Source: Mycobacterium noviomagense | GTDB taxonomy: Bacteria; Actinomycetota; Actinomycetes; Mycobacteriales; Mycobacteriaceae | Assembly: GCF_010731635.1 (NCBI RefSeq) | Contig: NZ_AP022583.1 | Span: 1,302,001-1,366,000, forward strand | DNA: 64,000 nt | Direction: 5' to 3' | In this document: positions 8,611 to 18,733 of the stretch, in pieces | Numbering within the stretch: the first letter of the stretch is position 1 | Layout: every line of letters starts with the position of its first letter | The notes under the pieces: generated by a model | The model's database searches: none | What the model was told of the DNA's origin: nothing | The model's input: the letters and a program-made list of their open reading frames with translations, nothing else | Translations under genes and position numbers: made by a program

Positions 8611-9785
8611 ACCCTTCTGTCGCACTACGGGCGGGGATACCGCCGTTCTACGTGATGGATGTCTGGCTGGCAGCCGCCGAACGCCAGCGCACTCACGGCG
8701 ACCTGGTGAACTTGTCGGCAGGCCAACCGAGCGCGGGAGCACCGGCGCCGGTGCGCGCAGCCGCCAAAGCGGCGTTAGACAGCAGCCCGCTGGGTTACAC
8801 GGTGGCGCTCGGTATTCCGGAACTCCGTACGGCGATCGCCGAGAGGTACATGCCGCGTTATGGCATCACCGTCGAGCCTGACGACGTCATTATTACCACC
8901 GGCTCGTCGGGCGGCTTTCTGCTGGCGTTCCTGGCGTGCTTCGACGTCGGCGACCGCGTCGTAGTCACCAGTCCCGGCTACCCGTGCTACCGAAACATCC
9001 TCTCCGCCTTAAGTTGCGAGGTGGTGGACGTGCCATGCGGTCCCGATACGCGTTTCCAGCCGACCGTAGACATGTTGGCGGCGCTGAACCCGCGCCCGCG
9101 CGGTGTGGTCGTGGCCAGCCCGGCCAACCCCACCGGTACCGTCATCCCGCCAGCCGAGCTCTCGGCGATCGCATCGTGGTGCGAGGACTCCGGTGTGCAG
9201 TTGATCAGCGACGAGGTGTACCACGGCTTGGTGTACGAAGGCGCGCCGGAGAGCAGTTGCGCCTGGCAGACGTCGCGAAAAGCGGTGGTGGTCAACAGCT
9301 TTTCGAAGTACTTCGCGATGACGGGGTGGCGGTTGGGTTGGCTGTTGGTGCCACCGGAGCTGCGCCGTGCGGTGGACTGTCTGACCGGCAACTTCACCAT
9401 CTGTCCTCCCGTGCTGGCGCAGTATGCAGCAGTTGCGGCGTTCACCCCGGAGTCGATCGCCGAAGCCGACGGTCATCTACATGAGTACGCGGTCAATCGT
9501 CGGCTGTTGTTGGATGGCTTGCGGGAGATCGGGATTGACCGGCTTGCTCCTACCGACGGCGCGTTTTACGTCTACGCCGATGTATCGGACTACACCGCGG
9601 ACTCGCTGCAGTTTTGCGAGAAGTTGTTGGCCGATACGGGGGTGGCGATCGCCCCCGGCATCGACTTCGACACCGTCCGTGGTGGCTCGTTCGTGCGGGT
9701 TTCATTCGCGGGACCAACCTCCGACATCGAGGAAGCGCTGCGCCGGATTGGCCCGTGGCTGGCCGGTCAGAAGGGCGGTTTGTAG
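8607..9785 (+). CDS. PLP-dependent aminotransferase (class I/II, AspB-like)
   Basis: This is a 392-residue fold-type I aminotransferase. The PLP lysine is Lys234 in NSFSKYFAMTGWRLGW, preceded by SPANPTGTV and ISDEVYH (PLP ring and phosphate contacts). Its homologue Rv3565 is annotated aspB in M. tuberculosis and belongs to the KstR2 regulon, but no role in steroid breakdown is established. The GTG start at 8607 overlaps the fadE33 stop, so it is the last gene of the fadD3 operon. The substrate cannot be deduced from the sequence. Confidence 0.85.
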   Translation: MNPSVALRAGIPPFYVMDVWLAAAERQRTHGDLVNLSAGQPSAGAPAPVRAAAKAALDSSPLGYTVALGIPELRTAIAERYMPRYGITVEPDDVIITTGSSGGFLLAFLACFDVGDRVVVTSPGYPCYRNILSALSCEVVDVPCGPDTRFQPTVDMLAALNPRPRGVVVASPANPTGTVIPPAELSAIASWCEDSGVQLISDEVYHGLVYEGAPESSCAWQTSRKAVVVNSFSKYFAMTGWRLGWLLVPPELRRAVDCLTGNFTICPPVLAQYAAVAAFTPESIAEADGHLHEYAVNRRLLLDGLREIGIDRLAPTDGAFYVYADVSDYTADSLQFCEKLLADTGVAIAPGIDFDTVRGGSFVRVSFAGPTSDIEEALRRIGPWLAGQKGGL

Positions 9786-9788
9786 CGG

Positions 9789-10274
9789 TCACGACACGCT
9801 GTCCCACTGCTCGTCGGCAACGTCGGGGATGCAATGGTAGGCGATCACCGGAGTTCCGGGCTGCGCCACACCGCCGAAAACGTTGAGGCAAGGACCGAGG
9901 GCACTCGTGATTCGACCATTGGCTTGCAGATTCCAACGCGCGCCGTCGGCATTGGTTTGACACGCCGAGAGGACCACCGGGGTATTGTCCGTCGCGTTGC
10001 CTATGCTCAGGCAACTGCCGGCGAAGGCGACACTTTCAATCTGACCGGCAGAGTTGAAGTTCCAGAGCTGCGACGTGGACCCATTGCAGGGGTTGACCAC
10101 TGTCGCAGTGTTTTTCCCATTCGGGTTGTCCAGACACCAATTGCCCAGTCGGCTCTTCAGCTGAACCGGGTCGGTGGCACCCGCCAGACCGGCGCTTAAC
10201 AGCGCGACACCGAACACCGCACCGACGACGACCAAGGCCCGACGCGCACCGCGCATCAACCGCGATTCGTGCAT
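9789..10274 (-). CDS. Secreted ricin-type beta-trefoil lectin (sMTL-13 / Rv1419-like)
   Basis: This is a 161-residue exported protein. The signal peptide is MHESRLMRGARR followed by a hydrophobic stretch, with likely cleavage after AGA near residue 33. The mature part is a single ricin-B (beta-trefoil) domain with three QxW-type repeats (SQLWNF, ARWNL, EQWDS) and six cysteines. It closely resembles the M. tuberculosis secreted lectin Rv1419, a glycan-binding immunogen encoded elsewhere on that chromosome. The ATG at 10274 has a strong GAGGAGG site about 7 bases upstream; the open frame further upstream has no export signal. It faces the aminotransferase tail to tail with 3 bases between, and is not part of the steroid operons. 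Confidence 0.85.
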   Translation of the reverse strand: MHESRLMRGARRALVVVGAVFGVALLSAGLAGATDPVQLKSRLGNWCLDNPNGKNTATVVNPCNGSTSQLWNFNSAGQIESVAFAGSCLSIGNATDNTPVVLSACQTNADGARWNLQANGRITSALGPCLNVFGGVAQPGTPVIAYHCIPDVADEQWDSVS

Positions 10275-10535
10275 GCCAGCTTCCTCCTCACACCGGACAC
10301 CGCCACGGACGGTCCGCCGCAGATACAAGACAGTGTTGTCGCAGCCCGGGGTCTTTGAAAGCGGCGCCTTTGCGTCGACGCCTCGCCGGTCTGATGCGAT
10401 GCTTACCAGGCCATGTTCACAAACGCGCGGGTGACGCACTGACACGGCAGGGCAGCCTGCTGGCGTCGCCAGCGCGAAGTGTGAGGGAGGAATACCGTCG
10501 AGTTCTCGCTAGCCTGGCTGCTTCAACCGCTGACG

Positions 10536-11672
10536 GTGCAGACCTTTCTCGACGAAATATGGGGGTCGACGTATTACCACGTCAAGCGGGGGCGCGCCGA
10601 CTACTTCGACCGGCTGCTGCCCGGGGCGTCGGCGGTTGACGAACTTCTCGAGCATGTGCGGCTCGACCCGTCGGCGGTACGCCTGGTGCGCCACGGCGAG
10701 GATAAGGACCCAGACACCTACCGACGGGCTGATGGCAGCCTCGACCTTGCCCGCGTCCGCAGCGGCTTGGCCGATGGCTACACGATCATCCTGAACGCGA
10801 TCGAGCAGTATGTGCGCACGATTGGCACGCTGTCGCACGCCATCGAGGTCGAGCTGAATTTCCCGACGCGGGTCAACGGCTACGTCACGCCACCGGAGTC
10901 GACGGGTTTCGTCCCGCACTACGACCCTCACGACGTCTTGGTCCTGCAGATCCAGGGATCCAAGGTCTGGCATCTGTCCGACCAACCCGTCGTGCCGCCT
11001 CACGAGATCCACTGCCGCAAAGAGGTCGACTCGGCCGCGCTTACGTCACGAACCGACCTGCGCCTGGAAGCCGGCGACGTGCTCTATCTGCCGCGTGGGA
11101 AAATCCATGGGGCCGAGACAACTTCGGCACCATCGGTCCACCTGACCGTCGGGCTGCACGCGCCCACCGCGCTCACGCTTCTCACCCACATGCTGCATGC
11201 GCTGAGTCTGCGCGACGACCGCATCCACACCAGGCTGCCACCGCGACACCTCGATGACGCGGACGTGCGCGCCAGTCTGGCCGACGTCGTGCGCGAGGCC
11301 GCTCGAATCGTCGAAGACCCGAGCGCACTGGCCGACGGCCTCGGCGCAATGGAGGACGTCCTGGCCCGGCGCGGCAGATGCCCACCGGTCGGCCAGATGT
11401 CGAACGCCGTCGGAATCGACGGGCAGACACGGGTGGTGAAATACCAGCCGTTGTATTCGCGGGTGATCTCCATTCCCGGCGGTGTCGCACTGCAGTTCGC
11501 TCAATTGCTGATCAGGACCGGTTCCGATCACGAAGCCGCATTGCTGTTCGTCTCGAAGAACACCGAGCCGTTCCGCGTTGGCGACCTGCCCGGGCTAACC
11601 GCTGCCCAGCAGACGGAGTTGGCCCGAATGCTGATCACGACCGGATTCCTGGTTCGGCTGCCCGGCGACTGA
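10536..11672 (+). CDS. JmjC-like cupin oxygenase (RoxA/YcfD-type fold)
   Basis: This is a 378-residue cupin protein of the JmjC / ribosomal-oxygenase class. The iron-binding facial triad is visible as His128-x-Asp130 (FVPHYDPHD) and His191 (GKIHGAE), and LEAGDVLYLPRGKIHG is typical of the second cupin motif. Relatives are Fe(II)/2-oxoglutarate hydroxylases of ribosomal proteins or small peptides. The actual substrate is unknown. The start is uncertain: GTG 10536 is the first usable start, but the frame is open back to 10485. The extension (VEFSLAWLLQPL) looks like genuine family N-terminus, and the GGGAGGA site at 10485-10491 lies about 5 bases before a GTC codon. It is placed between the lectin and the PPE gene in the accessory insert. 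Confidence 0.72.
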   Translation: MQTFLDEIWGSTYYHVKRGRADYFDRLLPGASAVDELLEHVRLDPSAVRLVRHGEDKDPDTYRRADGSLDLARVRSGLADGYTIILNAIEQYVRTIGTLSHAIEVELNFPTRVNGYVTPPESTGFVPHYDPHDVLVLQIQGSKVWHLSDQPVVPPHEIHCRKEVDSAALTSRTDLRLEAGDVLYLPRGKIHGAETTSAPSVHLTVGLHAPTALTLLTHMLHALSLRDDRIHTRLPPRHLDDADVRASLADVVREAARIVEDPSALADGLGAMEDVLARRGRCPPVGQMSNAVGIDGQTRVVKYQPLYSRVISIPGGVALQFAQLLIRTGSDHEAALLFVSKNTEPFRVGDLPGLTAAQQTELARMLITTGFLVRLPGD

Positions 11673-11801
11673 CCACGGCGACGCCCGAATCGTACCGTGG
11701 TTATGCCGACGCGGGCGAAACGGTTGATTAACATCGCCTTTGCGGGGCAATAGTCCGGACAGCTCCGCGTCTGCGGCTAACAGGAGGAGGTTGCCGGTGG
11801 G

Positions 11802-13286
11802 ATGACCACGCCGATCTGGATGGCGTCGCCGCCTGAGGTGCATTCGGCGTTGCTCTCCAGCGGTCCAGGGCCCGGGTCGTTACTGGCCGCGGCGGGCGCG
11901 TGGAACTCGTTGAGCGCGGAATACGCCTCGGTTGCTGAGGAGCTCAGCACGTTGCTCGCAGGGGTACAGACCGGCGTGTGGCAGGGTCCCAGCGCGGAGT
12001 CGTATGTCGCAGCCAATGTGCCGTACCTGGCCTGGCTGATGCAGGCCAGCGCCGTCAGCGCGGCAGCGGCCACCCAGCATGAGACGGCGGCCGCGGCGTA
12101 TACCGCCGCATTGGCGGCCATGCCGACGCTCGCCGAGTTGGCCGCCAACCATGCGACCCATGCCGTGTTGGTGGCGACCAATTTCTTTGGCATCAACACG
12201 ATACCGATCGCGCTCAACGAGGCCGACTACGCAAGGATGTGGGTTCAGGCGGCCACCACGATGGCGACCTATCACACGGTGTCGAGCACGGCGGTGGCCT
12301 CGACGCCGCAGACCGACCCGCCACCGCAGATCCAGAAGACCAACAGCAGCTCCAGCAGCGGAAGCCAAGACGAGGGGCCGGGCCCTACCGATCCGAGCTG
12401 GTGGACAGAGCGCTTGGGCAAAATCTTCAGCGCCTTTGAGAATGAGTTGCTCAATCCGAATCCGACGAACGCCGAGACGCTCTACACGATTCTCACCTAC
12501 TGGATTCCCCGCTGGGAGGGCGAGGTCTACCTCACGTTCGCTCCGCAGCTGACGCAGTTAACCCAGCTCTCGGTGGGCCTGATCGCCCCGGCGCTGCCGA
12601 TGGCGGCGTCCGCGGGCCTGGCCGGGCTGGGCGGCTTGACTCAGCCAGCCGCCACAGCACCCGCCGTCCCTGAAGTCGCCGCGCCGGCACCGTCCGCGAT
12701 CGGACCGGCCGTCGGGATGGCTCCGCCGGCTGCCGCACCCAGCGTGGCCTCGGTGACTGCCCCGGCGCCGTCGCCCACCTCCACCGCGGCCTCTGTTCCC
12801 AGCACCGCGCCGCCGTCGGCGCCGCCCGCACCGCCCGCCAGCGGAGGCGAGAGCTTTACGCCTCCCTACGTGGTGGGTCCGCCCGGTGTCGGGCTGGGTT
12901 CGACGATGAGCACCGGCGCCGACGCCAAGGAGGAGTCTCCGCAGCCCGATGCCACAGTGGCGGCGGGTGCCGCGTCTGACAGGGCAAAGGCAGAGTGGCG
13001 CCGGCGCAGGCGCTCTGGACTGATCGACCGAGGGCACCGCTATGAATATCTCGAGCCGGAATCGGATGACGAGCCCGACGCTTCGGCAGACACCGACGAC
13101 CGAGTCGCCCCGGTGACGGCCTCGGATCAGGGCGCGGGCATCCAGGGATTCGCTGGAACAGCCCACCAGCCTGGTGCGGGACAAGCGGCCGGGCTGGCCA
13201 CGCTGAGCGGCGATTCGGTCGGCGGCCCGACCATGCCGATGATGCCAAGCAGTTGGCGCCCCGACACCGACGAGCCTGACATCTGA
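11802..13286 (+). CDS. PPE-family protein, PPE2-like with basic patch
   Basis: This is a 494-residue PPE protein. The N-terminal 180-residue PPE domain has PPE at residues 10-12 and a WQGPSAESY WxG turn. The next stretch ([16 protein letters not shown]) is characteristic of the PPE2 group. A long proline/alanine-rich linker follows. The C-terminal tail carries five arginines in [12 protein letters not shown], then YEYLEPE, and ends GFAGTAH..GQAAGL..PMMPSSW, the PPE-PPW type ending. M. tuberculosis PPE2 carries a comparable basic motif reported to act as a nuclear-localisation signal in host cells. No PE partner is next to it. The ATG follows AGGAGGAGG at 11782-11790. Secretion by an ESX system is known for the family, not shown here. 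Confidence 0.88.
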   Translation: MTTPIWMASPPEVHSALLSSGPGPGSLLAAAGAWNSLSAEYASVAEELSTLLAGVQTGVWQGPSAESYVAANVPYLAWLMQASAVSAAAATQHETAAAAYTAALAAMPTLAELAANHATHAVLVATNFFGINTIPIALNEADYARMWVQAATTMATYHTVSSTAVASTPQTDPPPQIQKTNSSSSSGSQDEGPGPTDPSWWTERLGKIFSAFENELLNPNPTNAETLYTILTYWIPRWEGEVYLTFAPQLTQLTQLSVGLIAPALPMAASAGLAGLGGLTQPAATAPAVPEVAAPAPSAIGPAVGMAPPAAAPSVASVTAPAPSPTSTAASVPSTAPPSAPPAPPASGGESFTPPYVVGPPGVGLGSTMSTGADAKEESPQPDATVAAGAASDRAKAEWRRRRRSGLIDRGHRYEYLEPESDDEPDASADTDDRVAPVTASDQGAGIQGFAGTAHQPGAGQAAGLATLSGDSVGGPTMPMMPSSWRPDTDEPDI

Positions 13287-13313
13287 TCGGCGAGTCGGGC
13301 CCCGCTGCAGGAA

Positions 13314-13879
13314 CTAGAGCCAGGTGTCCTGGGTGGTGGTGGTGAGAAACGCCTCGAGGTCGTCGCGCCATTGCGCGGGCGTGTTCTTGTCCGGCTCGAT
13401 GCCGGTGTACTCGCCGCGGTAGAACAGCAGCGGCCGCGGCTTGGTCCTCGGCACCTCAGAGAGCGAATGCACCGCGCCGAACACCACGAAATGGTCACCG
13501 CCGTCGTGCACCGATGCAACCGTGCAGTCGATGTGCGCGAGTGTGCCCTCGATGACGGGTGAACCCAGTTCGGAAGGGTGCCAGTCGATTCCGGTGAACT
13601 TGTCCGGCTCCTTCGAGCCGAACCGCGCCGAGACGTGCTGCTGCTTCTCATGCAGGATGTTGACGCAGAATTTCCCACTGGCCTCGATGGCCTGCCAGGT
13701 ACGGGACACCTTGGTCGGGCAGAACAACACCAGCGGCGGATCCAGCGACAGGGCGGCGAAGGATTGGCACGCGAAGCCCGCGGGGGCGTCCTCGTGCATG
13801 GTGGTGATGATCGTGATGCCGGTGCAGAACTGACCGAGCACCTGCCGGAAGGTGCGCGAATCAATCGGCGCGGCCGTCA

Positions 13880-13880
<1 letters not shown>
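13314..13880 (-). CDS. hsaB: Flavin reductase HsaB, partner of HsaA
   Basis: This is a 188-residue flavin reductase of the HpaC/DIM6 type: FRQVLGQFCTGITIITT at the N-terminus, GFACQSFAALSLDPPLVLFCP in the FMN-binding core and a conserved GEYTG near the end. In M. tuberculosis HsaB supplies reduced FMN to the oxygenase HsaA, which hydroxylates 3-HSA. The ATG at 13880 overlaps the hsaC stop by one base (TAATG), making it the last gene of hsaADCB. In M. tuberculosis nat follows; here the PPE gene lies downstream, end to end. Confidence 0.9.
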
Positions 13881-16835
<2,955 letters not shown>

Positions 16836-16927
16836 TGGGTTCCTCCATGAGTGCGGACTTCGCTCGGCGACCGATGCGGGCCGTTCGGCCCGAGGAGGAG
16901 CCGAGCAATAGGACCTAGGACAGAGAC

Positions 16928-16941
16928 TAGAACACGTTCCG
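16928..16941. promoter_or_regulatory. KstR operator, hsaA side
   Basis: TAGAACACGTTCCG matches the KstR consensus TnnAACnnGTTnnA except for the last base (G for A). It lies 92 bases upstream of the hsaA GTG, in the intergenic region shared with kshB, and is best placed to control hsaADCB. Confidence 0.75.
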
Positions 16942-16995
16942 ATTTGTGTCGAGCAGGGTATTCCTGCGGCTGGTAGCGCTAGCAATCCAGTTTTC

Positions 16996-17009
16996 TGTAA
17001 CCTGTTCTA
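16996..17009. promoter_or_regulatory. KstR operator, kshB side
   Basis: TGTAACCTGTTCTA matches TnnAACnnGTTnnA at every defined base. It ends 3 bases before the kshB ATG, so repressor binding would cover the start of the gene. This also suggests a leaderless or very short-leader transcript for kshB. Confidence 0.82.
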
Positions 17010-17012
17010 GTT

Positions 17013-18104
17013 ATGTCAGAGGAGAAAGCCGGGGCCGTGGCCGACGACGTTCCCGACGAGCCGCTCGGCAGCCACGTGCTGGAGCTGCAGGTCGCCGACG
17101 TGATCGCCGAGACGGACGAGGCGCGTTCGCTGGTGTTCGCCGTGCCCGACGGTGCGGACATTCCGGCGGAGCGGCTGCGCTATGCGCCCGGCCAATTCCT
17201 GACCCTGCGCATCCCAAGCGACCGCACCGGATCGGTGGCCCGCTGTTACTCGCTGTGCAGCTCGCCGTTCACCGACGACGCGTTGACCGTCACGGTCAAG
17301 CGGGACAAGGACGGCTATGCGTCGAACTGGCTGTGCGACCACGCCCACCCGGGCATGCGAATCCACGTGCTGGCGCCGTCGGGCAACTTCGTGCCCAAGA
17401 CGCTCGACGGCGACTTCCTGCTGCTGGCCGCGGGCAGCGGGATCACGCCGATCATGTCGATCTGCAAGTCCGCGCTGTCCGAGGGCAGCGGACAGGTGGT
17501 GCTGGTCTACGCCAACCGCGACGACCGCTCGGTGATCTTCGGCGATGCTTTGCGGGAGTTGGCCGCCCAGTATCCGGACCGGCTGACCGTGGTGCATTGG
17601 CTGGAGTCGTTGCAGGGGCTGCCCAGCGCGGCGGCGCTGGCGAAGCTGGCCGCCCCCTACACCGATCGCGAGGCGTTCATCTGCGGGCCGGGCCCGTTCA
17701 TGCAGGCGGTCCGCGACGCCCTGGAATCACTGAAGGTGCCCGCGCAGCGCATCCACCTGGAGGTGTTCCGGTCGCTGGACACCGATCCGTTCGCCGCGGT
17801 GACGATCGAAGACTCCGGTGACGAACCGCCGGCCACGGCGGTGGTGCACCTCGACGGTGAGACGCACACCGTGTCGTGGCCGCGCAGCGCGAAGCTGCTC
17901 GACGTGTTGCTGGACCGCGGGCTGGACGCGCCGTTTTCGTGCCGGGAAGGCCACTGCGGGGCCTGCGCCTGCACGTTGCGCAGCGGCAAGGTGACCATGG
18001 AAGTCAACGACGTGCTCGAGCAGCAAGATCTCGACGAAGGGCTCATCTTGGCCTGCCAGTCGCACCCGGAGACGGATTCAGTCGAAGTCACCTACGACGA
18101 GTAG
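17013..18104 (+). CDS. kshB: Ketosteroid 9-alpha-hydroxylase reductase KshB
   Basis: This 363-residue reductase has three domains: FAD-binding (RCYSLCSSP near residue 77), NADH-binding (LLAAGSGITPI and CGPGPFM) and a C-terminal plant-type [2Fe-2S] domain. The four cluster ligands are Cys310, Cys315, Cys318 and Cys348. It passes electrons to the Rieske oxygenase KshA, which hydroxylates C9 and triggers opening of ring B. kshA is not in this window. The ATG at 17013 lies 3 bases after a perfect KstR operator and diverges from hsaA, so ring opening and the HsaABCD steps are co-controlled. Annotated hmp (Rv3571) in older M. tuberculosis maps. Confidence 0.93.
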   Translation: MSEEKAGAVADDVPDEPLGSHVLELQVADVIAETDEARSLVFAVPDGADIPAERLRYAPGQFLTLRIPSDRTGSVARCYSLCSSPFTDDALTVTVKRDKDGYASNWLCDHAHPGMRIHVLAPSGNFVPKTLDGDFLLLAAGSGITPIMSICKSALSEGSGQVVLVYANRDDRSVIFGDALRELAAQYPDRLTVVHWLESLQGLPSAAALAKLAAPYTDREAFICGPGPFMQAVRDALESLKVPAQRIHLEVFRSLDTDPFAAVTIEDSGDEPPATAVVHLDGETHTVSWPRSAKLLDVLLDRGLDAPFSCREGHCGACACTLRSGKVTMEVNDVLEQQDLDEGLILACQSHPETDSVEVTYDE

Positions 18105-18159
18105 CCGCGGGCGTTAAATTCTGCAGGGGTCGGCGGAACGAGAAGGGAACGGCAGCGCG

Positions 18160-18654
18160 ATGAAGCGGCTGGTGGCGGCATTGGCGGGCGCCGGTCTGTT
18201 GCTGGCGGTCGCGCCGCCGGCAGGGTGTCCGGCGGCAAGCAACACTGCCACCACATTGTTTCCGCTCGACGACGGCACACAGCTGCAGACGTTCGCCCGA
18301 CTCGACTGCGACCGCCGGACAGCCGACGGAGTGACCGGATTTCCGTCAGATTTGTGGTCGCGGCAAAGCACCGAGGTCCGGCCGACCGACCGGCTGGCCT
18401 ACCTGGACGTCCACGCCAGTGCGCAGTTCGACCGGGTCCACAAAGAGGGCGGTAGGGACGAAGTCACCACGATCTACTTAGGCGAAGGCCCGCCGGAGAA
18501 GTATCAGACCACCGGCCGGATCGACTCGACGGACTGGCGCACCGGGCAACCGCGCACCGACGAGAAGGTCATCATGTGCACGCACATCCAGGTGGTCTAC
18601 AGCGGGGTCAACATCACCTCGCCGAGCACCTGCGCGCAGGCCCGTTTTTCCTGA
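18160..18654 (+). CDS. Small exported protein (Rv3572-like)
   Basis: This 164-residue protein starts MKRLVAALAGAGLLLAVAPP, a clear signal peptide. The following PAGC is a poor lipobox, so secretion in soluble form is more likely than lipidation. The mature part has four further cysteines spread over the chain and no recognised catalytic motif. A homologue (Rv3572) lies at the same position in M. tuberculosis, with unknown function. GAAGGGA upstream of the ATG is a fair ribosome-binding site. It is 55 bases after kshB and may share its transcript. A role in steroid uptake would be speculation. Confidence 0.7.
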   Translation: MKRLVAALAGAGLLLAVAPPAGCPAASNTATTLFPLDDGTQLQTFARLDCDRRTADGVTGFPSDLWSRQSTEVRPTDRLAYLDVHASAQFDRVHKEGGRDEVTTIYLGEGPPEKYQTTGRIDSTDWRTGQPRTDEKVIMCTHIQVVYSGVNITSPSTCAQARFS

Positions 18655-18733
18655 GCGGTTCTGCATCGAGATTGCGCCCACGGTTGCTATTCGGCGAAAA
18701 CCACGACCCTCAGTGCAATTTCGCGAAAGAGGC

